Below are positions 45,150-53,756 of a stretch of DNA of 64,000 nucleotides, piece after piece (the stretch's first letter is position 1; every line of letters starts with the position of its first letter). Both the position numbers and the translations under genes were made by a program. Source of the DNA: Galbibacter kalidii (GTDB taxonomy: Bacteria; Bacteroidota; Bacteroidia; Flavobacteriales; Flavobacteriaceae); NCBI RefSeq assembly GCF_026241135.1, contig NZ_JAPFGA010000002.1:1-64000 (forward strand), read 5' to 3'. The notes below the pieces were generated by a model. That model had not been told where the DNA came from. It did no database searches and saw only the letters and a program-made list of their open reading frames with translations.

Positions 45150-47318
45150 TTATTTTCTTCTGAATATTTTCGCAATCGTTTTTCCAATTTCGTCAAATTT
45201 TTCAATCGGTTCTAATATGGTCGGGTCTTTCAAGTCAATTTTTGATGTGTCTGTAACCCCAATCTGCATAGGATAAATCAGGATAAAGCTGTTGTCCTGA
45301 AAATACTTATTGAGGTAAGACGGTATCCTTTCCATATTGCTGTGGTAGGAAGGCTTATCCTTTCGGCTTAGTATAATAATCAGGTTGTCGTCTTTCTGAA
45401 AGTCCCTTGATAAAATAAGGAAGTCATCCCAATCGCTAAATTCTGTAAATTCAGATTCCACAGGATGCTTTGAATGTATTTCTTTAATGAATTTAAGCGT
45501 TTTTCCTGTTGCATAAAACACAAGTTTTGCTCCTGTATTTCTTGCGATATTCCAAACCTTAATGAGCCAAAAGGGAAAGCCGATTTCCTTTTCTGCTTCG
45601 TTCGGAACGATGATGATATGCCTTTTTAATGTCCCAAATGGTTGGGCAGGTTTATAGATTAAAATTGTCGCGTTGCATTTTGTTAATATGCCTTCGGTCA
45701 GGTTGCCCAAGAATGAATCGGAAATTCCTTTCTTCATGTGAAGCCCTAATATTAAATCACTTATTTTATGTTCCTTCACCACACTAGTAATTCCGTTTAC
45801 AATATTGAGATCATATCGAAGAAGTTCATGCAAAAAATTGTCGGTTGCAGAAGCGGTTACGGCTGCTCTATTCAATATCTTCTTTGCTTTTTTGTCTGCT
45901 GAATCGTCTGTCGTATTGTTGTCGATAATGCTTAAGGCATACAAGCCGTCTCTGTTTTTCTTTGATTTTATGGTGATGCCTAAATTGATGAGTTCATCTG
46001 TTGTTTCCGGGTTGTTGATTGGGATTAAAATTCTTTCACAGGCTTCTGATTCATCGCTTGCTGTGTCACTTGCCTCTGCAAGGGCGATATTTTTGGCTCC
46101 TTTTTGCGCAACGAATGAAGCAATAGTGCAGGTAAATAAAATCATTAGAATAGTTCCATTCAGGACGCTCTCATTTAACAAGCGGACAGGTTCGCCCGTT
46201 TCGGTTTCGCCAACTATGATATTATAACCGACTAACACGGCCGCTAATGTGGCTGCTGCCTGCGCGTTACTCAATCCAAAAATCAATCTTCTTTCATCAC
46301 CGGAAAATTTAAAGGTTTTTTGAGTGAGCCATGCAGCGATGAATTTTGCGGAAGTAGCAATAATTATCATTACGGCTGCCACTTTCATGGTTTCCAAATC
46401 CTCAAAGAAAGCCCTGTAATCAATGAGCATACCCACTCCTATGAGGAAAAACGGAATAAAAATGGCGTTTCCAACAAATTCAATCCTGTTCATTAAGGGC
46501 GATGTTTGCGGGATAAGTCGGTTTAAAGCCAATCCTGCTAAAAAAGCTCCAAGGATTGCTTCTATTCCAGCCGCTTCAGCAAGAACAGCACCAAGAAATA
46601 CCATTACCAGAACGAATATGTATTGGGAAACATTATCGTCAAACCGCTTGAAAAACCATCTGCCGATAATTGGAAAAAGCAACATCACAATAAGTCCGAA
46701 AACGACAATGGAAACAGACAGCCTTACCCAAAATTCTGTATTTACTTCACCTGTGGTCATACCCACAATAACGGCAAGTACCAATAAAGCTAAAGTGTCG
46801 GTTATCATTGTTCCGCCTACGGTTATGTTTACCGCCTTGTTTTTGGCAATGCCCAATTTGCTGATTAAAGGATAGGCGATTAAAGTGTGTGAGGCAAACA
46901 TACTTGCCAGCAAAATGGATGTGGGGATTGAAAATTCTAAAACGTAAATTCCGGTTAAAGTCCCCAAAGTCATTGGCATCAGGAAAGTGTAAAGTCCAAA
47001 TACCAGACTCTTTTGACTGTTCTTTTTGAAGTCGGCTAAATTTATTTCCAGACCTGCAAGGAACATAATGTATAAAAGTCCTGCAGTTCCTGACAGTATA
47101 ATGCTGCTGTCACGATTCATCAGGTGAAAACCGTTTGGCCCGATTACCGCACCTGCTATAATAAGTCCTAAGAGATGAGGAATTTTAATTTTGTTCAGAA
47201 TAATGGGAGCGAACAAAATAATTACGAGTATCAAAAGGAATTTTAATACCGGATTTGTCAGTGGTAAGGCTGTCTCAAATATGTTTAATAATATCATTCC
47301 TTGTCTTATGATTGTCAT
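45150..47318 (-). CDS. CPA2 family cation:proton antiporter with UspA domains
   Basis: The 722-residue protein has the CPA2 monovalent cation:proton antiporter fold in its first ~410 residues: about 12 helices, with PHLLGLIIAGAVIGPNGFHL, a broken-helix region LGIAKNKAVNITVGGTMITDTLALL and AEAAGIEAILGAFLAGLALNRL. The second half (~430-722) carries two universal-stress-protein-like regions (RILIPINNPETTDEL, then LILGLHMKKGISDSFLGNLTEGIL), as in NhaS3/KefB-UspA types, with no TrkA-N nucleotide domain. It would exchange Na+ or K+ for H+ under nucleotide or stress control. It is flanked on both sides by the duplicated promoter cassette. Confidence 0.88.
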   Translation of the reverse strand: MTIIRQGMILLNIFETALPLTNPVLKFLLILVIILFAPIILNKIKIPHLLGLIIAGAVIGPNGFHLMNRDSSIILSGTAGLLYIMFLAGLEINLADFKKNSQKSLVFGLYTFLMPMTLGTLTGIYVLEFSIPTSILLASMFASHTLIAYPLISKLGIAKNKAVNITVGGTMITDTLALLVLAVIVGMTTGEVNTEFWVRLSVSIVVFGLIVMLLFPIIGRWFFKRFDDNVSQYIFVLVMVFLGAVLAEAAGIEAILGAFLAGLALNRLIPQTSPLMNRIEFVGNAIFIPFFLIGVGMLIDYRAFFEDLETMKVAAVMIIIATSAKFIAAWLTQKTFKFSGDERRLIFGLSNAQAAATLAAVLVGYNIIVGETETGEPVRLLNESVLNGTILMILFTCTIASFVAQKGAKNIALAEASDTASDESEACERILIPINNPETTDELINLGITIKSKKNRDGLYALSIIDNNTTDDSADKKAKKILNRAAVTASATDNFLHELLRYDLNIVNGITSVVKEHKISDLILGLHMKKGISDSFLGNLTEGILTKCNATILIYKPAQPFGTLKRHIIIVPNEAEKEIGFPFWLIKVWNIARNTGAKLVFYATGKTLKFIKEIHSKHPVESEFTEFSDWDDFLILSRDFQKDDNLIIILSRKDKPSYHSNMERIPSYLNKYFQDNSFILIYPMQIGVTDTSKIDLKDPTILEPIEKFDEIGKTIAKIFRRK

Positions 47319-47422
47319 TGTCCTGTCGGATTTTCAGCCTTGCGCACAACTTATTTATAACCTCAATATAATACCGCATATCCCCCAACCGGTCAGATAT
47401 ACATAATGGCATATATTCCTTT

Positions 47423-47430
47423 CAAATATA
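47423..47430 (-). promoter_or_regulatory. -7 box of the CPA2 antiporter
   Basis: CAAATATA on the plus strand reads TATATTTG on the minus strand, matching TAnnTTTG. The 21-bp array begins four bases upstream of it, and the leader to the ATG at 47318 is about 100 bases. The same box, at the same distance from the start codon, precedes the TlpA gene at 44855. Confidence 0.7.
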
Positions 47431-47433
47431 ATC

Positions 47434-47853
47434 CTTTTTTCTTTTAGGTATAATCAAGTTGTTTTTAGCTCAAAAGGTGTTCCATTTAGGTAAAAAGGTG
47501 TTCCGTTTAGGTTCAATCATGTTCCTTTTAGCGAAAAAGGTGAAACTTTTAGGTCTTATCATGAAATTTTTAAGGGGAAAAGCCAAACTTTTAACCAAAA
47601 TGCCCAAAACTTTAGGTATTACTCCCAAATTTTTAGGTGTTGAGGCTAAATAGGATATGATTTTGATGAAACATTTCATGAAATAACCTAAACGTATGGA
47701 GTTTGACGCTAAAACTTTGGGTAGGCATTCTAAACGATTGGTTTTTATGTCCAAAGTTTTAGGTATCGACCCTAAAGTTTTAGGTCCGGGAGCTAAAAAA
47801 TGCTGCATTTGACCTAAAGGCATCATGTTTTTACCTAAATAGGGCAGTTTAAT
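47434..47853. repeat. Twenty-unit 21-bp degenerate tandem array
   Basis: Cutting the sequence every 21 bases from 47434 gives 20 units in register with no insertions or deletions to 47853. Most units have a core near CCTAAA-NN-TTTAGG, for example CCCTAAAGTTTTAGGTCCGGG at 47770 without its last base. The first six match the short copy at 44972-45097. The spacing equals two turns of B-DNA, so the cores face the same side. Any frame therefore encodes seven-residue periods (PKxLGxx on the minus strand, 47470-47856); no known protein family appears. Confidence 0.92.
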
Positions 47854-47863
47854 CAAAAAAAAA

Positions 47864-47987
47864 CTGTCTAAAAAGCCCTAGATGAACTTGATTTGCCAGT
47901 CTGAGCTTGTCGAAGACATGTTAATCTTTAGCAAATTATGCTTCGACAAGCTCAGCATGACATCTGAATTTGTAGCTTTTTAGACAG
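47864..47987. mobile_element. MITE-like element E, copy 1
   Basis: Ends CTGTCTAAAAAG and CTTTTTAGACAG are perfect inverted repeats. Inside, AGTCTGAGCTTGTCGAAGACA and TGCTTCGACAAGCTCAGCATGACA form a second inverted pair. A copy in the opposite orientation lies at 53500-53623. No transposase is encoded; such ends resemble those of several Bacteroidota insertion sequences, so it is probably a non-autonomous element. Confidence 0.8.
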
Positions 47988-48008
47988 CCTCATCGTGTTT
48001 AACAACTG

Positions 48009-48479
48009 TTAATTTTCAGAAATATCGGTTTTACGGGTACGCGGGAAAAACTGTTTTAATTCCGCTACCTTTTCGGTAAACCCGTTTGAACCTGCTCCTT
48101 TTTTATACTGAGAATAAGCATAGTCTGTCAACGCATCGTGATAGTTGTCATAATCGTGGAGTATCTTGGTGCTTTCCATCTGGAAAGCAATACTCATAAA
48201 GCGCTCTAATCGATTTTCAAGAAAGTACCTGGCGTGATAATCTTTTTCGAAATCACTCCAATCCACTTCAGAAGCACTTAATTCTTCATTTCTTTTACGG
48301 TAGTCATAGACCTTGTTTACAAAAAGCTTGTTCATCTCGTTGATCGAACCGTACTTTAGGCGTTCTTCTTCTGTAAGTGCAGGGAGTTTCCCCTTGATTA
48401 CGGCTTCCAGATTGTCGATCGCTTTGTCAATTTTGGTTTGGTCTTGTTGGGTCAGTTTTGATTGGATAACATTTCTCAT
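48009..48479 (-). CDS. Uncharacterised helical protein
   Basis: The 156-residue protein has no signal or membrane helix and is mostly helical and charged (IDKAIDNLEAVIKGKLPALTEEE, YGSINEMNKLFVNKVYDYRKRNEELSASEV, RYFLENRLERFMSIAFQM). The start is the ATG at 48479 (MRNVIQSKLTQQDQTK); 10 upstream codons are open but weakly supported. The MITE-like element lies just past its stop codon and may serve as its transcript end. I cannot assign a family or function. Confidence 0.65.
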   Translation of the reverse strand: MRNVIQSKLTQQDQTKIDKAIDNLEAVIKGKLPALTEEERLKYGSINEMNKLFVNKVYDYRKRNEELSASEVDWSDFEKDYHARYFLENRLERFMSIAFQMESTKILHDYDNYHDALTDYAYSQYKKGAGSNGFTEKVAELKQFFPRTRKTDISEN

Positions 48480-48666
48480 TAACTTGATTTTTATAATTAA
48501 TAAGCTCAAACATATAAAATAAACTATTTGTAAACAAAAAATATCTAAAATAATCGATTAACGGAAAGTGTTTTTCTATTCATTAGGTAGTAAGAAGTCA
48601 GCAGTGGTGTATTATCAGGGTTATAATGTTCAGTAAGTATTGTTTTAATATTTTCAAAATTACCTG

Positions 48667-49947
48667 CTACTGTCTATCCTTTAAAATAAGCTCAATCTCC
48701 TCTATGTTATTGGTGTTGCCTGCCCCTCTGTAGATAATCTTTAGGTTTTCATCCAGCAATATAAAAGTAGGGAATGCAATTATTCTTAGGTCCTTTAATA
48801 TCTTGGGGTGGGTTTTACTACTACTTTTTGGAACTCCTTTTATGATTCCATTGAACCAATCCATATTGTTTTTTGCTGCATATTCAATTACGGGTTGAGC
48901 GTCTTGTTGAAAGGCGAAGCTGGCCATAGTCACCTTATCTTTGTACTTCTCATTGAATGCAACGATCTCCGGAGTCATTTTCTTACAAGGACCGCACCAG
49001 GTGCCCCAAAAGTCTATCAACAGAAATTTTCTGCCGTTAAAAAGGGCTTTAATGTTTTGTTTTCCGCCTTGTACATCTTCAATGGCATAGTCCTCAATGA
49101 TCTGTCCTTTTCTAAATCCATAAACATTTTCTTCAATGGACAGTTTCGTAAGGTTCAACCGAATGGGGTCGTTTTTTATTTTACCTATCCTGTAATATGA
49201 ACCTCCGATATTGATAGTATCTAAAAATTTATACTCTTCCCTTCGGGTATCACCGGGTTTATAAAATTCTTTGTCAAACTCTTCCACAAGTACTGAAGGT
49301 CTCCAGCTATTTATATTAATTGCCATTTTATATTTTTTGTCTTCAATACTAAAAGTCCCATGCAAATAGTCCTCTATTCTGGCTCCAAGAAAAGAGGTTT
49401 TTTGCTTCTTGGCAATTATCTTTTTATTTTCGTCCCGAGCTAAATAATATTGTTGCGGATATACGGTGAGATGCATTTCACTTTCCAATAAAGTACTGTT
49501 TATGTACTTATTTACCTTTAATTTAATCCTTGGGAACGAATCTATCAAGGATTTGTTCGCGTGGGTTTTAAGACCAATATTTTTGGGAAAAGTTACCTTT
49601 TCATCATCGCTAAAATCTTTGTTACCGTTCCTATCTATAATGTAAAATTGCTTATCATCGGTAAACCCGGTTGAGGCATAAATGTAATTCTTTTCATTTT
49701 CAACCGATTTTTGATCGGGGGCTTTATAAATTCTGTAACGCAATATGGCAGAGCTGTCCGCTTCAGGAGCTCCTTTAATATCTTGTGGGATTGTATTCGA
49801 ATATGAAAAGGACGTAATCAATGGAGGGAAGGGGACGTTTTTGATTAGAGATTTGCTTTCCAACTCAACGGTAATAGGTTCTTCGTTGTTTTTTACTGAA
49901 CATGAAGTAAAGAGGATAATCAGGGTACATAAAAGGGATTTAAACAT
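48667..49947 (-). CDS. TlpA-like redoxin lipoprotein
   Basis: The 426-residue protein has a lipoprotein signal (FKSLLCTLIILFTSC, lipobox Cys at ~16). A ~280-residue N-terminal region follows, ending in an Ig-like beta segment (EENVYGFRKGQIIEDYAIEDV), then a redoxin domain with active site FWGTWCGPCKKMTPE and IAFPTFILLDENLKI with cis-Pro. This is the third TlpA-like lipoprotein in a 7.6-kb stretch (42.3-49.9 kb), all with CxxC motifs but different N-terminal regions. Function: thiol reduction at the cell surface or periplasm; the partner substrate is unknown. Confidence 0.85.
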   Translation of the reverse strand: MFKSLLCTLIILFTSCSVKNNEEPITVELESKSLIKNVPFPPLITSFSYSNTIPQDIKGAPEADSSAILRYRIYKAPDQKSVENEKNYIYASTGFTDDKQFYIIDRNGNKDFSDDEKVTFPKNIGLKTHANKSLIDSFPRIKLKVNKYINSTLLESEMHLTVYPQQYYLARDENKKIIAKKQKTSFLGARIEDYLHGTFSIEDKKYKMAININSWRPSVLVEEFDKEFYKPGDTRREEYKFLDTINIGGSYYRIGKIKNDPIRLNLTKLSIEENVYGFRKGQIIEDYAIEDVQGGKQNIKALFNGRKFLLIDFWGTWCGPCKKMTPEIVAFNEKYKDKVTMASFAFQQDAQPVIEYAAKNNMDWFNGIIKGVPKSSSKTHPKILKDLRIIAFPTFILLDENLKIIYRGAGNTNNIEEIELILKDRQ

Positions 49948-50179
49948 AGATTATGGATTTTACAAACAATTTGCCCAAAGAATCCTTTGTGCAATTTCAT
50001 TAATACTTAAATATATAAACTTGTAGCCTTTGTATGTCTATTATTTGAGGAATGGAATTTTCTAAAGTTAATATTTTTTTAATAATTAGTCCTAGCTACT
50101 ATTGTTTTTACTTGTTTTAAATCACCTGCTGTAAAAAGCAAAACCTTCAAGGTTTTTGAAATTTGAAGGTTAGAAAGTT

Positions 50180-51325
50180 TTAATCCCCCAACGACATATG
50201 AATCTCAGTTTTTAATTCTGAAACCCTATTGGTTGCATATTTGCTATAGTAATTTTTTTTGGGGAAGCGCTCTAGGAAATCCTCATACAAACGCAGTTTC
50301 AATGCAGGGTCTTTATAGTATTTATCTGAATAGAAACACACCTGATACAGCGCGCGGTAATCCCTTTTATCTTCGGCATAGACTTTTTTGTAATAGTCTA
50401 TTGCTGTTTTTACATCTTTTTCATCTAATGCAATACGTGCCAATGCCAAATACTCTTTTTTGAAACTCACTTTTTGCACTTCGATAGCCGTTTGAAAACT
50501 GACTTTGGCACTGTCGTACTGTTTTTCTCTCAAATACAAATACCCCAAGCCCCTATAAGCCTCAGGATTTGCATTGTCAAATACCAAAATCGTTTTGTAA
50601 CAGGCAAAGGCTTTGTCGTATTCCCAAACAAATTTGTAGCACTCTGCCAGATTTTTATAAATATATATTTCGTGCTGTCCCAGTTCTAGAAGTTTTTCAA
50701 AATAAGGAATAGCTTCTTCTTTTTCATCAAAATTGTAGTATGTCAGAGCTTTCAGGTTGTTTATCTCGACGGAATTGGGTGCTATCCTCAAACCTACATC
50801 GGCATATTTATGTACGGAATCAAATTCCCTGTGCCGCAAATGGTGTTTCCCTATCTCATAGAGGTTTTTAATGTTTGTGCTGTCCAATGTATATGAACGC
50901 TTAAAATGGGCTATGGCCGTTTTTTCGTTCTTGGTTTTGTCTTCAATCATTCCCAATTGATAGTAATAGAAGGGGTTTTTATCGTCTTTTTCAATCAATT
51001 CGCTATAAACAGTCCGGGCATCATCAAAAAAAGATTTTTTGTAATACAGCTTCCCCAACTCGTTTTTGGCGACCAATAGCGAACTGTCTTTTTTAACCAC
51101 AGAAAGGTATTGACGGATGGCTTTTTCATAGTTCCCCAAAGCATTGTAGGAACGGGCAATTTGCAATTGCGCTTTCGATGAATTCTGTTTTGCATATGCA
51201 TTGATCGCCCGAAGGTAATTCCCTGTTTTATACAGGCTGTCTGCCACAGCAAAAGCCGAAGACTGTGCTTCGGCTTTGCATAAACCCATCAAGAAAATAC
51301 AAAACAACAATCTTGATATCATCAT
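50180..51325 (-). CDS. Secreted tetratricopeptide-repeat protein
   Basis: The 381-residue protein has a signal peptide (MMISRLLFCIFLMGLCKAEAQ) and about nine to ten TPR units from residue ~30 to ~350. Examples are AIRQYLSVVKKDSSLLVAKNELGKLYYKK, ALTYYNFDEKEEAIPYFEKLLELG and AYRGLGYLYLREKQYDSAKVSFQTAIE. TPRs make a protein-binding superhelix. It follows the M56/BlaI pair 28 bases downstream and is probably in that operon, so it may be the output of the sensor or bind the envelope complex it controls. Confidence 0.85.
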   Translation of the reverse strand: MMISRLLFCIFLMGLCKAEAQSSAFAVADSLYKTGNYLRAINAYAKQNSSKAQLQIARSYNALGNYEKAIRQYLSVVKKDSSLLVAKNELGKLYYKKSFFDDARTVYSELIEKDDKNPFYYYQLGMIEDKTKNEKTAIAHFKRSYTLDSTNIKNLYEIGKHHLRHREFDSVHKYADVGLRIAPNSVEINNLKALTYYNFDEKEEAIPYFEKLLELGQHEIYIYKNLAECYKFVWEYDKAFACYKTILVFDNANPEAYRGLGYLYLREKQYDSAKVSFQTAIEVQKVSFKKEYLALARIALDEKDVKTAIDYYKKVYAEDKRDYRALYQVCFYSDKYYKDPALKLRLYEDFLERFPKKNYYSKYATNRVSELKTEIHMSLGD

Positions 51326-51353
51326 TGACTAATTCAATTAAGCGTAAACCTCA

Positions 51354-53057
51354 TTACATGATTACTTTATAGCTATTTTCTTCCCTTACACTAAAACCTG
51401 TTTGAGGTAAATCCTTAAATTGAAGAACAACTTTGTCCCCCTTTTGGGCTTGGATTTTAAAGTCCCCATCGAAATTAGTTATAGCCCCCATTTTAGTTCC
51501 ATTAACAAAAATATGTGCCCCCGGCAATCCAATTTCATTATTGGAAATATTCCCTTGAATATATCCGGAAGGAAGGGTTTGACTTACACTTGCCACAACC
51601 TTTCTTTTAGCCGGGTTATCTTTAGTTTTAAATTCATTGCGGGATGCTTGGGAATCATCACTCAACTTAAACACAATAGGGTAGGCAAAGGTTACTGGTT
51701 GAGGGGTTCCATTTTTATCCCGTCCCGGATTAAGCGTAGGCAAGGTATTGATGATACGTCTGGCTTCGGCATCCAACGACTCAGACGGAGCACGGGTATT
51801 CAATATGGTCACTGTTCCATCAGTATTAATTCTGAAATTGACATATACGCGTCCTTGTTCTCCCTGTTCTTGTGCTTCTTCTGGATATATAAAGGTTCTT
51901 ATTACATGCTGATCCAAGTTTTCTTTAAAGCAGGCGAATTGTTGTTCATTTGGAATCCCTTTACATTTTTCAAACATCGGTTTGTCTTCAATAACGGCAA
52001 AAGGGATGTCTGTTCCGGGTTTCACTTCTTTCCCTTCTAATACTTCTAGTATCCCTGCTTCGGGCTTCTCTACCAAAGATGGCAATGACAAAATCCTTGC
52101 TTTCTCTTCAGCTGTAAGCTCAATTTCATTATCCTTAAGCAAAGTTTCCAACTCCTGAATACGGTCTTCCAAGCTTATGTTTTTTTCCTCAGCAACTGGG
52201 GTTTCTTTTTCACAGGACGTATAAAACAACATTCCCGCAACCAGGGGTACTAACATGAGGTATTTAAGTTGCCATACTTTTTTTGATTTTGATTTTTGTA
52301 TCATAACGATTCGTTTTTTGATTAATGAATGATTAAAAAATTGATTGACAAAGGAGATGTTTTCCGTTTGAAAAGCTTCTTGCAACAACAGTTTACAGTG
52401 CTCCTTTTTATTGTTTTTAACCGTTTTGGCATCGGCGATGAACTCATGCAATTCGGTTATTCTGTTTTGATAAATATAGACCAGCGGGTTGAACCAGAAG
52501 ACAATCCGAAGCAATTCAAAAAACAACAGGTCCCAAGTATGTTTTTCCTTCACATGAACCAATTCGTGATCTATGATGTGGGTGTGTTCTTTTTCCATCA
52601 GCTTTTTGCCCAGAAAAATATTTTGAAAAAAGGAAAAAGCCGTGTCTTCTTTGGGCACCTCAACCCGGGTGTAGTCTTTGAAATAATGTATTTTTCCGCT
52701 TCTTTTTAGTTGAATGATCTGTATCAACTTATAGCCAAACCAGAGTGCGCTTAACACCCCTCCCGAAAAGAGCGTCCATTCCCAGGCAGTCCAGTCTGGT
52801 AGCCAGGACGTTGCGGTTTTCGTCACTGTCTCCGCTCCGCTGCCCACGACTACTTCGGGCAACAAAAAAATATAGTTTTCGGACACGGTGGTCTTCAGGC
52901 TTTCCAATTTGATAAAGGGAAGTGCCAGCGAAAGTACCGGGGTAAGCAACAGGTAGGCCCTGTTCCAGTTGAAAAAGGTTTCTTTCTTTAAAAAGAAATC
53001 ATAGATCACCAGAAACAGCAGTTGAAACGCTAGGGTTTGTATGATATAATTTAGCAT
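51354..53057 (-). CDS. M56 (BlaR1-type) metallopeptidase with TonB C-terminal domain
   Basis: The 567-residue protein combines three modules. Residues ~1-280 form the M56 sensor: membrane helices at ~1-20, 35-50, 92-112 and 265-282, with the zinc-protease motif HELVH at 164-168. A linker (~285-360) is rich in charged residues. Residues ~365-470 form a TonB-like C-terminal domain (FACFKENLDQHVIRTFIYPEEAQEQGEQGRVYVNFRINTDGTVTILN). Residues ~490-567 form a CarboxypepD_reg-like beta domain (YIQGNISNNEIGLPGAHIFVNGTKMGAITNFDGDFKIQ). It works with the adjacent BlaI-type repressor; in BlaR1/MecR1 systems the M56 enzyme leads to repressor cleavage. Confidence 0.9.
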   Translation of the reverse strand: MLNYIIQTLAFQLLFLVIYDFFLKKETFFNWNRAYLLLTPVLSLALPFIKLESLKTTVSENYIFLLPEVVVGSGAETVTKTATSWLPDWTAWEWTLFSGGVLSALWFGYKLIQIIQLKRSGKIHYFKDYTRVEVPKEDTAFSFFQNIFLGKKLMEKEHTHIIDHELVHVKEKHTWDLLFFELLRIVFWFNPLVYIYQNRITELHEFIADAKTVKNNKKEHCKLLLQEAFQTENISFVNQFFNHSLIKKRIVMIQKSKSKKVWQLKYLMLVPLVAGMLFYTSCEKETPVAEEKNISLEDRIQELETLLKDNEIELTAEEKARILSLPSLVEKPEAGILEVLEGKEVKPGTDIPFAVIEDKPMFEKCKGIPNEQQFACFKENLDQHVIRTFIYPEEAQEQGEQGRVYVNFRINTDGTVTILNTRAPSESLDAEARRIINTLPTLNPGRDKNGTPQPVTFAYPIVFKLSDDSQASRNEFKTKDNPAKRKVVASVSQTLPSGYIQGNISNNEIGLPGAHIFVNGTKMGAITNFDGDFKIQAQKGDKVVLQFKDLPQTGFSVREENSYKVIM

Positions 53058-53126
53058 AAATTCCAGTTTTATCCTCCCCCAACCCCTCCAAAGGAGGGGA
53101 GTTTGGTTACATTATTAGGATTGGGT

Positions 53127-53489
53127 TTACTTTTTATTATTATCTATTTCTTTCATTATCGCTTCCATTTCTTTTAGGCTGATATCGTTTTTCTTTACAA
53201 AAAAGGACACCATACTCTTAAATGAACCTTGAAAATAGCCGTCCACCAACTTGTTAATGGACTGGTTGCTGTATTCTGATTTTTTGACTAATGGAAAATA
53301 CAAATGTCCTTTTCCTTCCCGCTGATGATCTACAAAACCCTTGGTTTCCAGAATCCGTACAATGGTCGACACCGTATTGTAGGCCGGTTTGGGCTCAGGC
53401 AATTGCTCAATGATAGCCGCCACATTGGCTCGCTCCAATTGCCATAGGATCTGCATTACTTCTTCTTCTGCTTTTGTGAGTTGTTTCAT
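53127..53489 (-). CDS. BlaI/MecI/CopY-family transcriptional repressor
   Basis: The 120-residue regulator has the BlaI winged helix (LTKAEEEVMQILWQLERANVAAIIEQL, PAYNTVSTIVRILETKGFVDHQREGKGHLYFPLV) and a C-terminal dimerisation helix segment (YFQGSFKSMVSFFVKKNDISLKEMEAIMKEI). It should repress its own operon with the M56-TonB gene (69 bases downstream) and the TPR gene. A MITE-like element begins 11 bases upstream of its start codon, so the promoter must lie within or beyond that element. Confidence 0.93.
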   Translation of the reverse strand: MKQLTKAEEEVMQILWQLERANVAAIIEQLPEPKPAYNTVSTIVRILETKGFVDHQREGKGHLYFPLVKKSEYSNQSINKLVDGYFQGSFKSMVSFFVKKNDISLKEMEAIMKEIDNNKK

Positions 53490-53499
53490 GTGTATGAGG

Positions 53500-53623
53500 C
53501 TGTCTAAAAAGCTGCAAATTTAGATGTCATGCTGAGCCTGTCGAAGCATAATTTCTTGAAGACCAATATGTCTTCGACAAGCTCAGACTGACAAACCAAG
53601 TTCACTCAAGGCTTTTTAGACAG
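53500..53623. mobile_element. MITE-like element E, copy 2
   Basis: The inverted ends CTGTCTAAAAAG and CTTTTTAGACAG are 124 bp apart, and the inside matches copy 1 at 47864-47987 in reverse orientation with few differences. It starts 11 bases from the blaI ATG, in the operon's leader or promoter. Confidence 0.82.
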
Positions 53624-53756
53624 TTTCCTTATTTTTATGGTTACTATTTCTTTTTCAGACACAAATATAACTAAATTTTTAGTTTAAACTAATTTTTTAG
53701 TTAAAAATATTTTGTAACAAACTTTCACTACTTTAGTCCTATAGAAAAATTAAACT

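Noticed and set aside
47434-47853. CRISPR array
   Set aside because: Units are contiguous 21-mers without spacers or constant repeats, and no cas genes are near.
47470-47856. 128-codon minus-strand frame with PKxLGxx heptads, and a 64-codon plus-strand frame in the same place
   Set aside because: Both follow from the 21-bp period, which keeps any frame open and repetitive. Not excluded as a translated repeat, but not supported as a gene.
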